64,000 nt of DNA from JBBRMW01 sp965246845 (GCA_965246845.1 CBDFFR010000005.1:558001-622000); one strand, 5' to 3'; counted from the stretch's first letter, positions 54,714-63,726 are shown. A program made the numbers and translations. The notes: generated by a model from the sequence alone, not told the origin.

Positions 54714-55085
54714 ATGGTCACGCTGACGCTTGAATTGCCGGAAGCCGTCGTCGAAGCCCTGAAACAGATTGCCGAGCGCGAAGGCAGTACGCCGGAAGCA
54801 GTGGCGGCAAAGCAAATCATGGAGCAACAACCCACCGCCCGTAAGGATGAGGTCGACGCAAATGGCATCTGGCGCGGGAAGGAACTGGAAGCGCTCATTG
54901 GCGCTTTCGATGATGAATTGACGGAAACAGCGGAAATTTCTTCCAAACCAAAAACGAATTGGGCGCTCGCGATGGCACAAGCAGCACAGGAATCGGGCAT
55001 TGAGTGGAAGGATATTCCTGATCTATCGGAGCGCGGAAGCGATATTAATGCAGAGGGGCTTTATAACGATTGGAAGAATCGGTGA
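54714..55085 (+). CDS. Small protein with RHH-like N-terminus
   Basis: The 123-residue protein starts MVTLTLELPEAVVEALKQIA and SPEAVAAKQIMEQ, the beta-helix-helix pattern of ribbon-helix-helix or antitoxin-like domains; the rest is polar, with TNWALAMAQAAQESG and GLYNDWKNR. I cannot assign a function and no toxin partner is beside it. A TATAAT at 54680-54685 lies 28 bases before the ATG. It overlaps the hemB GTG start (GTGA at 55082-55085). Confidence 0.7.
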   Translation: MVTLTLELPEAVVEALKQIAEREGSTPEAVAAKQIMEQQPTARKDEVDANGIWRGKELEALIGAFDDELTETAEISSKPKTNWALAMAQAAQESGIEWKDIPDLSERGSDINAEGLYNDWKNR

Positions 55086-56056
55086 CTTTCCCACAAACCC
55101 GCCTGCGCCGCCTGCGCACCACCCCCGGTATCCGATCTCTCGTGCGCGAGACGACGCTCTCCGCATCCGATTTCATTTACCCGCTGTTCGTGCGGCATGG
55201 GCGCGGCGTCTACGCTGAAATTCCAGCGATGCCGGGCGTCCATCACCTCTCGGTGGATCGGCTGCGCGACGAGGCCGCCGAAATCGCGGCGCTGGGTATC
55301 CCGGCGGTGCTGCTCTTTGGATTGCCTGTAACGAAGGACGGAATCGGCAGCGAAAACTTTGCGCAGGATGGGATTGTGCAGCAGGCGATCCGCGCGCTCA
55401 AGGAGGCGCAGCCGAAACTGGTCGTGATTACGGACGTGTGCATGTGCGAGTACACCGATCACGGACACTGTGGCCTCGTGCGCGATGGGCGTGTATTGAA
55501 TGATGAAACGCTCGATATATTAAGCGCGGTTGCCCTCTCGCACGCCGAAGCGGGCGCGGATATTGTCGCGCCAAGCGGGATGATGGATGGGATGGTCCGC
55601 GCGCTGCGGACCGCGCTCGATTGCGATGGCTATGCGGATGTGAGCATCATGTCCTACGCTGTGAAATATGCGAGCAGCTTCTATGGTCCGTTCCGCGAGG
55701 CGGCTGGAAGTCAGATGCAGTTCGGCGACCGCCACACCTACCAGATGGACCCGGCGAACGCCCGCGAAGCGCTCCGCGAGGCGCGGCTGGATGTCGAAGA
55801 GGGCGCGGATATGCTGATCGTCAAGCCCGCGACGGCCTACCTCGATATGGTGCGGCGCGTGCGGGATACGTTCGATTTGCCGCTCGCTGCGTACAACGTT
55901 AGCGGCGAATACAGCATGGTCAAAGCGGCGGCGGCGAACGGTTGGCTGGACGAACGCAAGGTCGCGCTTGAACAACTGACCGGGATTAAACGCGCGGGCG
56001 CGGATATGATTATCAGTTATTGGGCGAAGGACGCCGCGCGGTGGCTTAAGGATTGA
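55082..56056 (+). CDS. hemB: Delta-aminolevulinic acid dehydratase (porphobilinogen synthase)
   Basis: It condenses two 5-aminolevulinates into porphobilinogen, the second step of tetrapyrrole synthesis. I choose the GTG at 55082 because it forms a GTGA overlap with the upstream gene and has GGAAG ahead. The 324-residue protein has VITDVCMCEYTDHGHCG (zinc-type Cys triple), MSYAVKYASSFYGPFREAAGS with the first active-site Lys, MLIVKPATAYLDM with the Schiff-base Lys, and YNVSGEYSM. It feeds heme and corrinoid synthesis. No other hem gene is present here. Confidence 0.97.
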   Translation: MTFPQTRLRRLRTTPGIRSLVRETTLSASDFIYPLFVRHGRGVYAEIPAMPGVHHLSVDRLRDEAAEIAALGIPAVLLFGLPVTKDGIGSENFAQDGIVQQAIRALKEAQPKLVVITDVCMCEYTDHGHCGLVRDGRVLNDETLDILSAVALSHAEAGADIVAPSGMMDGMVRALRTALDCDGYADVSIMSYAVKYASSFYGPFREAAGSQMQFGDRHTYQMDPANAREALREARLDVEEGADMLIVKPATAYLDMVRRVRDTFDLPLAAYNVSGEYSMVKAAAANGWLDERKVALEQLTGIKRAGADMIISYWAKDAARWLKD

Positions 56057-56430
56057 GCTGACCTTTAACTTCAGGAGCGTGGATGTGGAGGACCTGACTT
56101 ACTACTCGGAAAGAGTAATTTCGCTTGCCGATCTTCGTGACCTTTCACATCAGCTTGGTTATTTGACACAGAGTTTCACTCTCGTAGGAGAGTGCCTCAA
56201 TGTACTCTACTCATATCAAAACGAAGCAGGGCTAACCCAACAGGGGTATCTACGATGGAATGAAACTGATGTTTCAGACATAAATACTCGGAAAATGAGG
56301 CGAATCGTGAGATCAGGAATTCAACCGCGTTCTTCATTGTGGATACAATATTATTGGCACGAGCGGTCATTTGTGGTTGCATATCTGAGAGACGTAATGA
56401 AGATATTTGGCGGGCGCTTTGAAATAGCTA

Positions 56431-57475
56431 GACGTTACGCAGTTGGGGTGAAATGGTAAAATTGGCAGCATGAACAGAGCCAAATGTGACGAACAAGACT
56501 ACATACATTTTCTGGTAGCGGCGCAAAACGTGTTTAGCAGCGTGGAAGCAGCGGCGACGCACCCGGAGGGAGAGGGCGTGGTGGCACATGACGCCTATAC
56601 GCGACTGCTGCAGCGCCTGCCGCCAGACGGCAACGGACTGTGGGCAGAGGTGGAGGGGTGCATTACCCGTGAGCGCGGGATGCTGGTCATAGATGACAGT
56701 ACGTTGGACAAGCCGTATGCCAGTAAAATGGCGCTGGTGAGTAATCACTGGTCCGGTAAACATCACCGGGTCGTGCGCGGGATAAACCTCATTTCGCTGG
56801 TCTGGACCGACAATGGGCAGAGCAGCTTGCCGTGCGACTACCGCATCTATAACAAAGCCAACGATGGACTGGACAAGAACGACCACTTGCGCGAGATGTT
56901 GGAGGTAGCCTACGCGCGCGGCTTTACTCCGTCGCTGGTCGCCTTCGACGGCTGGTACAGCAGTCTGGACAATCTCAAGCGCATTCGGGAGTATGCTTGG
57001 GAGTGGCTCACGCGGCTTAAGAGCAACCGCAAAGTCAGCCAAACACCGGGTCAGCAGCTTTCTATCTCCGACATCGCAGACATCCCGCCCGATGGTTGTG
57101 TGCTGCATCTGACCGGGTACGGCTTCATTAAGGTGTTTCGGACCGTTGACACACACGGCAACGCGGAACACTGGGCCACTTCCAACCTGCGCATGACTGA
57201 CTTGCAACGCCGTGCAGCGGCTCAAAATGCCTGGACAATTGAGACCTACCATCGCAACCTGAAGCAGTTTGCCGCTGTCGAGCGCGGTCAGTTCCGCCTT
57301 GAAGTCTCTCAACGCAACCACATCGGTCTGGCTATCCGTGCTTTCCTGCGCCTGGAATACCACCGTATACATCAGTCTATCCCCATTCAAGAGGCTAAAC
57401 TGTCCATCATTCGCCAAGCCATTCGTCTCTATTTGCTCAATCCTTGTATCGCTCTTCCCTCAACTGCGTAACGTC
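56431..57475 (+). mobile_element. Insertion sequence (IS701/IS4-like)
   Basis: The element of about 1045 bp is bounded by inverted repeats: GACGTTACGCAGTTGGGG at the left and its match ending CAACTGCGTAACGTC at the right, with TA flanking both ends. IS701 elements usually duplicate 4 bases, so the exact border may differ by a base or two. Only one copy is in the window. Confidence 0.78.
56470..57471 (+). CDS. DDE transposase (IS701-like)
   Basis: The 333-residue transposase has GMLVIDDSTLDKPYASKM with the first catalytic Asp, VRGINLISLVWTD, LVAFDGWYSSLDNLKRI with the second Asp and AWTIETYHRNLKQF with the Glu (ETYHR), the DDE layout of IS701/IS4-like elements. The frame is complete from ATG to TAA, and the right inverted repeat begins inside its end. 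It probably moved into the interrupted gene; activity cannot be told. Confidence 0.85.
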   Translation: MNRAKCDEQDYIHFLVAAQNVFSSVEAAATHPEGEGVVAHDAYTRLLQRLPPDGNGLWAEVEGCITRERGMLVIDDSTLDKPYASKMALVSNHWSGKHHRVVRGINLISLVWTDNGQSSLPCDYRIYNKANDGLDKNDHLREMLEVAYARGFTPSLVAFDGWYSSLDNLKRIREYAWEWLTRLKSNRKVSQTPGQQLSISDIADIPPDGCVLHLTGYGFIKVFRTVDTHGNAEHWATSNLRMTDLQRRAAAQNAWTIETYHRNLKQFAAVERGQFRLEVSQRNHIGLAIRAFLRLEYHRIHQSIPIQEAKLSIIRQAIRLYLLNPCIALPSTA

Positions 57476-57591
57476 TAAAGTTGTTGGTCCAGCCGCACGG
57501 ATCATCTCCTTGAAACGTTACAAAGCGCGAAAGTTGTTGTTCATTCTCAGGATGATCATCAAATGGGCTGAAGAACTGAGTTGCGTTACTA

Positions 57592-58475
57592 AGAGGCTGT
57601 TTGAAAAAACCTGTTCGGTAGAATTGGAAGTACCACCGACCAATAAACCAAACAGGTACAGCAAGTGTGGCGCAAAGGGCAGAAATATACCAGTGAGTTG
57701 AGCGATGAGCAGTGGGTGCGACTGAAAAGGTACCTGCCAGATAGACAAGGCGAACGCGGACGACCGATGAAACTGGAACTGCGCGCAGTGGTGAATGGGA
57801 TGTTGTACGTGCTGAAAACAGGCTGTCAGTGGGCGACGTTGCCAGCGTGCTATCCGGCCTGGCAAAGTGTGTACTATCATTTCCGTAAGTGGTGTCGAGA
57901 TGGGACGCTTGAGCGCTTGCAACGGGCTTTACGCTATGAGGCTCGCCATGCGGTTGGTCGTCCCGTCCACCCGAGTGCGGCTATCCTCGACAGCCAAAGC
58001 GTGAAAACGACCAGTGTAGGTGGAGCGCGCGGGTACGATGCGGGCAAGAAAGTGGTTGGCCGCAAACGGCATATTCTAGTGGATACGCTCGGCAACTTGT
58101 TGAGTGTCGTCGTCCATCCGGCTGACTTGCAAGACCGCGATGGGGCGGTGCTACTTCTGGCACGCACCTCCGATACCCTGCGCACGCGCTTGCGCTGCAT
58201 TTGGGCTGACGGTGGCTATCGTGGCAGACTCAGCCTGTATTGTGGTCAGGTTTGCCGTGCCGTGCTTTGCATCGTCTTGCCTCCGCCCGACGCTTCTACC
58301 TTCATCTTGCTCCCGCGTCGCTGGGTCGTTGAGCGTACCTTTGCGTGGTTTGGTCACTTCCGCCGTCTCAGCAAGGATTTCGAGCGCTGCCCTCGTTCCA
58401 GCGAAGGCTGGCTTTGGTTCGCTGATGCCATCCGCCTTCTCAAAACCCTTCCGCCCTAATTTTCAAATGGCCTCT
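57592..58475 (+). mobile_element. IS5-family (IS427-like) insertion sequence, copy 2
   Basis: It is the same 884-bp element as at 8096-8979, in the opposite orientation, with the same terminal repeats (AGAGGCTGTTTGAAAA, AGAGGCCATTTGAAAA) and TA on both sides (57590-57591 and 58476-58477). It lies inside the interrupted gene, 115 bases after the first element. Confidence 0.88.
57665..58459 (+). CDS. IS5-family transposase
   Basis: The 264-residue protein is identical to the transposase at 8112-8906, with the same catalytic residues (LDSQSV, WADGGYRG, VVERTFAW). Its identity implies a recent move within this chromosome. A single frame covers the whole protein. Confidence 0.92.
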   Translation: MWRKGQKYTSELSDEQWVRLKRYLPDRQGERGRPMKLELRAVVNGMLYVLKTGCQWATLPACYPAWQSVYYHFRKWCRDGTLERLQRALRYEARHAVGRPVHPSAAILDSQSVKTTSVGGARGYDAGKKVVGRKRHILVDTLGNLLSVVVHPADLQDRDGAVLLLARTSDTLRTRLRCIWADGGYRGRLSLYCGQVCRAVLCIVLPPPDASTFILLPRRWVVERTFAWFGHFRRLSKDFERCPRSSEGWLWFADAIRLLKTLPP

Positions 58476-58805
58476 TAGAGGATACAAACGCCATTCGTTA
58501 TAACCGATTGTGCTTTCAACAAAGCGAGGACTATCATTTTTATCGATTGTGAACCGAAGCCAAACCTGTGTGTCATTCAATGATGAAAAACATTTCCACT
58601 TAAAATCACGGGTACTTGCAGGAAGTACGGTTATTGCTCTCTCTGCTATTTGAGTTTGATCTGGAAAAAAGATATTGAAGCAACTCAATTCATCAAAGAG
58701 AAGAAAGCGCGTGAGTGGACAAAGCAGAAGAAACGCCAAACACCCTGTAATCGGCAAAACCAGGAGTAGCAGTGACTTCTTTTGTCTACGCACGATTACT
58801 GGCAT
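58440..58805 (-). CDS. Membrane-anchored small protein, 3' end replaced by IS
   Basis: The 121-residue protein starts at an ATG with GAGGTAAC ahead. It has a membrane segment (LLLLVLPITGCLAFLLLCPL), then a soluble part with FNIFFPDQTQIAERAITVLP and LRFTIDKNDSPRFVES. The last ten residues (GHLKIRAEGF) are encoded by the insertion sequence. Removing the element and one TA gives a longer C-terminus (LVTQLSSSAHLMII, ending at 57518) and 133 residues, so the present protein is a hybrid. Function unknown. Confidence 0.6.
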   Translation of the reverse strand: MPVIVRRQKKSLLLLVLPITGCLAFLLLCPLTRFLLFDELSCFNIFFPDQTQIAERAITVLPASTRDFKWKCFSSLNDTQVWLRFTIDKNDSPRFVESTIGYNEWRLYPLRGHLKIRAEGF

Positions 58806-58830
58806 GATGTTACCTCACACTCAATTTCGG

Positions 58831-59490
58831 CTAGGACAGAACCTCATGAAAATAATTCACGAAAGGCTTGATCGTTGCGCACACATCCAAAATGTGATCA
58901 GCGAGATCAGGCAGCGCAATTTGTGAATCCGTCATGGCGTGCGTCGCGAGAAATTGCTTCATGCGCAGCAGGTCCATATCGGGATGATCTTTCGGGTAGC
59001 CTTTCGGCGTGGTCTTGAGCGCTTCGCCCTGCACTTCTCCGAAATATTCCTTGAACTTCGGTACATTGATAATCTTGCGGAAGCCGCGCCTCCCATCCAC
59101 GAAATCATCCCGAATCTTGCCAAGCTGCGCGCTATCCGGCATGTATAACCCGCCACCGATGAACGACTCGTTATCCGGTTGAATCTGGAGGTAATAGGAG
59201 CGCCCTTCGCCCTTGCGCCCGCCGCTCGCGATGGCCGCGCTCATGTGCGCGTTGTACGGCGATTTGTCCTTGGAGAAGCGCACATCGCGATTGATGCGGA
59301 ACATGCAATCTTTGGCCGTCGCGCCGCCCAAATCCTCGATAGAACCGAAGCGAAAGATCAGGTCACTGATGAGTGACTCGAAGGCGGCGCGGGCGTCAGT
59401 ATAGCGCTTGCGGTTCGCCTCGAACCATTCGCGGTTATTGTTGCCGCGCAGGTCGCGTAGAAAATCGAGGGTGGTTTGCATTTCCGGCAT
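58831..59490 (-). CDS. DUF2461 family protein
   Basis: The 219-residue protein has the DUF2461 signatures LDFLRDLRGNNNREWFEANRKRY near the start, RINRDVRFSKDKSPYNAHM in the middle and YYLQIQPDNESFIGGGLYMP. This family is widespread in bacteria and some fungi, without a proven function. The ATG at 59490 is my choice; an ATG at 59481 is also possible. It is a lone gene with repeats upstream. Confidence 0.85.
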   Translation of the reverse strand: MPEMQTTLDFLRDLRGNNNREWFEANRKRYTDARAAFESLISDLIFRFGSIEDLGGATAKDCMFRINRDVRFSKDKSPYNAHMSAAIASGGRKGEGRSYYLQIQPDNESFIGGGLYMPDSAQLGKIRDDFVDGRRGFRKIINVPKFKEYFGEVQGEALKTTPKGYPKDHPDMDLLRMKQFLATHAMTDSQIALPDLADHILDVCATIKPFVNYFHEVLS

Positions 59491-59533
59491 GAGGAGAGTT
59501 CCGTTGTTTGGATTGAATTTGACGTGAAGAAAC

Positions 59534-59688
59534 GGGCTGGGCAAGCCGCAGCCCCTACACCGGAGCGCGAATTTTGTAGGGGTCGCGGCTTGGCCGACCC
59601 GTCTTCAATTCATGCAGGGCGGACCGATGTGTCCGCCCCTACACATATGCGCCCTTCCGGTGTAAGGGTCGTGGCTTGACCGACCCGT
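59534..59688. repeat. Interspersed palindromic repeats, four units
   Basis: GGGCTG with loop GGCAAGCCG and CAGCCC; TGTAGGGGTCG with CGGCTTGGC and CGACCC; stem GGGCGGAC with loop CGATGT, then CCTACA; and TGTAAGGGTCG with TGGCTTGAC and CGACCC. In the third unit the loop is the reverse complement of that elsewhere while the CCTACA flank keeps its direction. Confidence 0.8.
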
Positions 59689-59704
59689 CCGAAAAAGCAT
59701 CTCG

Positions 59705-61420
59705 TTAGCCGAGCCGCTTGCCGCGCCCGAACCCGCGCGGGATGTTCTCCGCCTCGCGTGCGCCCCGGTCGAAATCGGGGTTGACGGCGCGGTACAGATC
59801 TTCGTCGTAGTTGCGCGTCTTGATCACAACGGGCATCGGGACCGCGTGACCCATGATGATCGCCTGCTGCTTGGTATCCAGCCGCGCGAGGACTTCACGC
59901 AAGCCCGCCGCGCCGCTGATTCCGGTCAACACAGCGTTGATGTCACGCTCGTTATCCAGCAGCGCGGTGATGCGCGTCCCGATCTGGCTCATCACTTCCT
60001 CGTCGATGCCACTTGGTCGCTGGTCCACGATGAGCAGCGTCACGTTGTATTTGCGCAATTCGCGCGCGATGGTCCCGAAAATCGTCTGCCGTGCGATTTG
60101 CGGGTCGAGGAACTTGTGCGCCTCTTCGATCACGATCAGCAGTTGGCGCGGCTTCTCCCCACCGAGTCCGAGCGCAGCTTCCATGCGCTCGACGTAGCTG
60201 GCGTGGATGCGCCGCGTCAGGAAGTTCGCGACGAGGATATACGCTTCCAGCGCGGAGCCGTAGCGCCCGAATTCCAGCACGATATGCTTGCCCGCCTTGA
60301 TGTATTCGAGCAGCTTTTCAACGATGCTGACGCTCACGCCATCCTTTTTCAGGAAGCCAAAGCGCTCGAAGCGCTGCATCCGGCGACTGAGGGCAGAGAG
60401 CGAAGCCGAACTGATATTGCTATTCTCCACCACTGCGTCGATGTCGTCCGCTGTCGCGCCGAGCAGCCGGATAATCCAGTCTTCGCCCCACTTTTTGCGC
60501 AGCGTATAGGCCGCATCTACCATGCCGTCGGAGAGGTCCATCGTGGTTTTGAGCGTGGCGAGGTCTTCCGGCTCGATCTCGAAATAGCCGATATTCACCA
60601 CTGCGTCGTATTTCGACTGGCGGCGTATCGAAGATTCTTCATCCAGCGTGAAAATGCTCACGTCATTTTGAAAAATCTGGCGCAGCCCCTTCACCTTCGT
60701 TTCGGAGCCTTCCTGCGTCGCCTCCCAGCCATAGTCGTTGTGCATATCGAAGATGAGCGCGATACCCTGCCGCTTCTGGATTACGCCCGCGAGGATCATG
60801 CGTGTCAGGAAGCTCTTGCCCGTGCCGCTCTTGCCAAAAACGCCCGTCGAACGTTCGACCAGCCGTTTCAAATCAAGGTTGACCTGCGTGGTTTCGAGTT
60901 CAAGCGGCTGGCCGACATTGAAATGGTCGGCGTCTTCCTGGCCGAAGACGTCATTTACGTCGTCTGGGGTCGCCATCAGGACGGGCATGAAGTGGCCGGG
61001 AATCGTCTTGACGGGCTTGGGGTTCTGCGCCTCGTCGATGGAGAGCATCGGCGCGACGTGAAGCGTCCCGAAGGCCGCCGTCCCGATATACACCTCGCGC
61101 ATGAACGCATCGGAAAGGTCGGGCGGATCGCTGCGCAATGCAGAATTCGTGCTATCCAGCACAATATCCGTAACCATGCAGAAGAAGCGCTTGCTGACGC
61201 CATGTACGACAACATAGCGCCCCACTGCGAGGTCTTCTACGTTCGTCCCCAGATCGAGTTTGACATCCAGCCCCTTGTTGAGCGATCCGCCGATAATCAC
61301 GCCGAGCCGCGCCCCGGCGTCGGTCGTCATTACGGGGGCGTACCCGTTGCCATTCGTCGCAATTGCCATATCGTCGCGCGGGAAAAAATCATCCAGACTG
61401 CTGATCGTTTGCTTCGCCAT
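59705..61420 (-). CDS. HerA-like ATPase (FtsK-HerA superfamily)
   Basis: The ATG at 61420 (MAKQTISSLDDFFPRDD) has CGGAG 5 bases ahead, giving 571 residues. It begins with a HAS-barrel-like N-terminal domain (GRYVVVHGVSKRFFCMV), then Walker A GVFGKSGTGKS, Walker B LLIVIEEAHKFLDP, LLIVDQRPSGIDEEVMSQIGTR with a sensor, and a C-terminal barrel-like part. HerA pumps DNA and works with the nuclease NurA in end resection or in defence systems. No nurA is adjacent. It is monocistronic. Confidence 0.88.
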   Translation of the reverse strand: MAKQTISSLDDFFPRDDMAIATNGNGYAPVMTTDAGARLGVIIGGSLNKGLDVKLDLGTNVEDLAVGRYVVVHGVSKRFFCMVTDIVLDSTNSALRSDPPDLSDAFMREVYIGTAAFGTLHVAPMLSIDEAQNPKPVKTIPGHFMPVLMATPDDVNDVFGQEDADHFNVGQPLELETTQVNLDLKRLVERSTGVFGKSGTGKSFLTRMILAGVIQKRQGIALIFDMHNDYGWEATQEGSETKVKGLRQIFQNDVSIFTLDEESSIRRQSKYDAVVNIGYFEIEPEDLATLKTTMDLSDGMVDAAYTLRKKWGEDWIIRLLGATADDIDAVVENSNISSASLSALSRRMQRFERFGFLKKDGVSVSIVEKLLEYIKAGKHIVLEFGRYGSALEAYILVANFLTRRIHASYVERMEAALGLGGEKPRQLLIVIEEAHKFLDPQIARQTIFGTIARELRKYNVTLLIVDQRPSGIDEEVMSQIGTRITALLDNERDINAVLTGISGAAGLREVLARLDTKQQAIIMGHAVPMPVVIKTRNYDEDLYRAVNPDFDRGAREAENIPRGFGRGKRLG

Positions 61421-61633
61421 CATCGCTCCGGGAACGAACGGACGTTCTATCTGTAGCGATATTATATCACGAATCGTGGCGAAAAGGGGTAGGCGAATTT
61501 GATAAATCCACACATGGGCGGGATGAACCCCGCTGCGTATTTCTTGCGCATTTCTTATTTGCCCGTGCGCGAAATCAGGTAATCTCTTTGTATACTGAAA
61601 CGATCAAGTTCACACGGATAAACGGAGCTTTCC

Positions 61634-62242
61634 ATGATAATTCCAAGCGTGATCGAGACCACCGGGCGCGGCGAACGCATCTATGACATCTATTCGCTGC
61701 TGCTCAAGGAGCGGATCATATTCCTCGGTTCGGGCATCAACGATCAGGTCGCGAACCTGATTGTCGCGCAGCTTCTGTTCCTCAATCGCGAGGACCCGGA
61801 GCGCGAAATCCAGATGTACATCAACAGCCCCGGCGGAGTGATCTACGCAGGACTCGCGATTTACGATACGATGAAGCTGATCAGCGCCCCGATCATGACG
61901 GTCGCGGTCGGTCTGACGGCCAGTTTCGGGACGGTGCTGCTCACCGCCGGGACGAAGGGACGCCGCTTCGCGCTCCCGAACGCCACGATCCACATGCACC
62001 AGCCGCTCGGCGGCGCGCAGGGTCAGGCGTCCGACCTGATCATTCAGGCGAAGGAAATCACTCGCCTGCGTGAGAAGCTCAACAACGTCTTCATCCAGGC
62101 GACAGGCCAGACGCAGGAAATCATCGAGCGCGATACCGACCGCGACTTCTATCTGGATTCAGAAGCAGCGGTCAAGTACGGCATTGTCGATAGCGTTCTG
62201 GAACCCTCGTTGGCAGCGGCAGCGCTGGTGGGGTCGCGCTAG
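61634..62242 (+). CDS. clpP: ATP-dependent Clp protease proteolytic subunit
   Basis: The 202-residue serine protease forms a barrel of two heptamers and degrades proteins fed by ClpX or ClpA/C. The catalytic Ser is at 97 (VGLTASFGT), the His at 122 (HMHQPLGG) and the Asp lies in the RDTDRDF region. The Ser is flanked by TASFG instead of the common AASMG. RIIFLGSGIND and MYINSPGG are conserved. A TATACT at 61591-61596 probably belongs to its promoter; CGGAG lies before the ATG. It is followed by clpX. Confidence 0.95.
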   Translation: MIIPSVIETTGRGERIYDIYSLLLKERIIFLGSGINDQVANLIVAQLLFLNREDPEREIQMYINSPGGVIYAGLAIYDTMKLISAPIMTVAVGLTASFGTVLLTAGTKGRRFALPNATIHMHQPLGGAQGQASDLIIQAKEITRLREKLNNVFIQATGQTQEIIERDTDRDFYLDSEAAVKYGIVDSVLEPSLAAAALVGSR

Positions 62243-62362
62243 TCTCACAATCTCCTAACAGCTTGCGTCGTCACACAGTATGAATCGCGAAGGCGGCGCA
62301 AAAATGCCTATCAAAGTAGATACGCCTGCTTCCGTTGCGGGCGCAATTCACGGTATACTAGC

Positions 62363-62389
62363 AGGGCGGATCGGGTTACGATCCGCCCT
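62363..62389 (+). terminator. Hairpin between clpP and clpX
   Basis: AGGGCGGATC and GATCCGCCCT form a perfect 10-bp stem with a 7-base loop, followed by TGTAATT. It may reduce read-through from clpP into clpX. Its stem resembles the GGGCGGAC repeats, but the CTACA flank is absent. Confidence 0.5.
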
Positions 62390-62409
62390 TGTAATTGCAG
62401 GTGAAACTC

Positions 62410-63726
62410 ATGACCAACTCAATTTTCCCGCCCGTCACAGGTGCGCAGCGCTGTTCATTTTGCGGCAGGCTGCACGAGGAAGTAAACCGCCTCATCGCCG
62501 GACCGGAAGGCGTCTATATTTGCGATGAATGCGTGATGCTGTGCTACGACATCTTGCAGGAAGAAGCGAAAGCCGGCAAGGAAGGTCCCGCGCCCGCGTT
62601 CCGCGTCGAGCACGTGCCGTCCCCGCGCGAGATGATGCAGCACCTCAACCAGTATGTGATCGGGCAGGAGCGCGCGAAGCGTGCCTTGAGCGTCGCGGTA
62701 TACAACCATTACAAGCGCATCAATGCGGGTGGTACGCTCGACGGTGTGGAAATCGACAAGAGCAATATTCTGCTCGTCGGTCCGACCGGGTGCGGCAAGA
62801 CGCTGCTCGCGCAAACGCTGGCGCGCGTGCTGGATGTGCCGTTCTGCATCGCAGATGCCACCGCGCTGACTGAAGCGGGGTACGTCGGTGAAGACGTCGA
62901 AAATATCCTGCTACGGCTGATTCAAGCTGCCGATTATGACATCGCCCGCGCCGAAAAGGGCATCGTCTATATTGACGAAATCGACAAGACGACGCGCAAA
63001 AGCGGCGATAACCCGTCGATTACGCGCGATGTCTCCGGTGAAGGTGTGCAGCAGGCGTTGCTCAAGATCATCGAAGGTACGGTCGCCAATGTCCCGCCGC
63101 AGGGTGGACGCAAGCACCCGCATCAGGAATTCATCCAGATCAACACGAAGGATATTCTGTTCATCTGTGGCGGCACATTCGACAAGATTGAAGATATTAT
63201 CGCCAAACGCATCGGCAACCATACCTCGCTCGGCTTCGGGGTCGCCTCACCGCTCACGATGCGGCGCAGCGGCAACCGCGCCGAACTGTTGCGGCAGGTC
63301 AGCCCGGATGATTTGATGAGCTATGGCATGATCCCGGAGTTTGTCGGGCGCGTCCCGGTCGTGGTGAACGTTGACCCGCTAGATAAAGCAGCGCTGATGC
63401 GTATTCTCGTCGAGCCTAAGAACGCGCTCGTCAAGCAGTTCCAGCGGATGCTTGAACTCGATAAGGTAGATTTGGAATTCACTGAGGATGCACTCAGCAC
63501 CGCCGCCGACCTCGCACTCAAACGCGAGACGGGTGCACGCGGCCTGCGGACCATTCTCGAAACCTCGCTGCTGGATGTGATGTACGAAGTGCCGAACCAT
63601 CCGAATGTCGGGCGCGTCGTGGTGGACCGCGCGGCGGTCGAACGCAAACAGCGTCCGGCGCTGCTTGATAAGAACGGGACCGCTATCGCGTGGTCCTATG
63701 ATGATCCGCTGCTCTCGGCTGCCTAA
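62410..63726 (+). CDS. clpX: Clp protease ATPase ClpX
   Basis: ClpX unfolds substrates and feeds them to ClpP. The ATG at 62410 has AGGTG ahead; a TTG at 62395 in frame is less likely. The 438-residue protein has the N-terminal zinc domain (CSFCGR and CDEC), Walker A GPTGCGKT, Walker B IVYIDEIDK, the pore loop YVGEDVEN and the IGF-type loop region (RIGNHTSLGF) that docks into ClpP, here LGF instead of IGF. All sensor and arginine regions are present. Confidence 0.95.
   Translation: MTNSIFPPVTGAQRCSFCGRLHEEVNRLIAGPEGVYICDECVMLCYDILQEEAKAGKEGPAPAFRVEHVPSPREMMQHLNQYVIGQERAKRALSVAVYNHYKRINAGGTLDGVEIDKSNILLVGPTGCGKTLLAQTLARVLDVPFCIADATALTEAGYVGEDVENILLRLIQAADYDIARAEKGIVYIDEIDKTTRKSGDNPSITRDVSGEGVQQALLKIIEGTVANVPPQGGRKHPHQEFIQINTKDILFICGGTFDKIEDIIAKRIGNHTSLGFGVASPLTMRRSGNRAELLRQVSPDDLMSYGMIPEFVGRVPVVVNVDPLDKAALMRILVEPKNALVKQFQRMLELDKVDLEFTEDALSTAADLALKRETGARGLRTILETSLLDVMYEVPNHPNVGRVVVDRAAVERKQRPALLDKNGTAIAWSYDDPLLSAA

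Larger units (their letters stand above)
56085..58503 (+). pseudogene. Gene interrupted by two insertion sequences
   Basis: The 5' part (56085-56430) encodes 115 residues starting at a GTG with CAGGAG 8 bases ahead (MEDLTYYSERVISLADLRD). It runs into the first element, after which the frame stops at 56459. If each element and one TA copy are removed, the frame continues through 57478-57591 (KVVGPAARIISLKRYKARKL, IILRMIIKWAEELSCV-like) and 58478-58503 to a TAA, giving 161 residues. The product is unknown; the N-terminal half is polar. Base composition is AT-richer than neighbouring genes. A convergent minus-strand gene shares about 100 ancestral bases with the end. Confidence 0.7.

Noticed and set aside
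54714..55085. Toxin-antitoxin pair with the 123-residue protein as antitoxin
   Set aside because: The only partner is hemB, an essential biosynthetic enzyme, and no toxin-like gene is adjacent.
59846..61456. 536-codon open frame antisense to the HerA-like gene
   Set aside because: Its composition is that of a shadow frame (Arg, His and Asp rich, no domain). The minus strand carries clear Walker motifs.
62280..62528. Small open frame between clpP and clpX
   Set aside because: It overlaps the hairpin and the clpX start, shows no ribosome site with a plausible product, and ends inside clpX in another frame.
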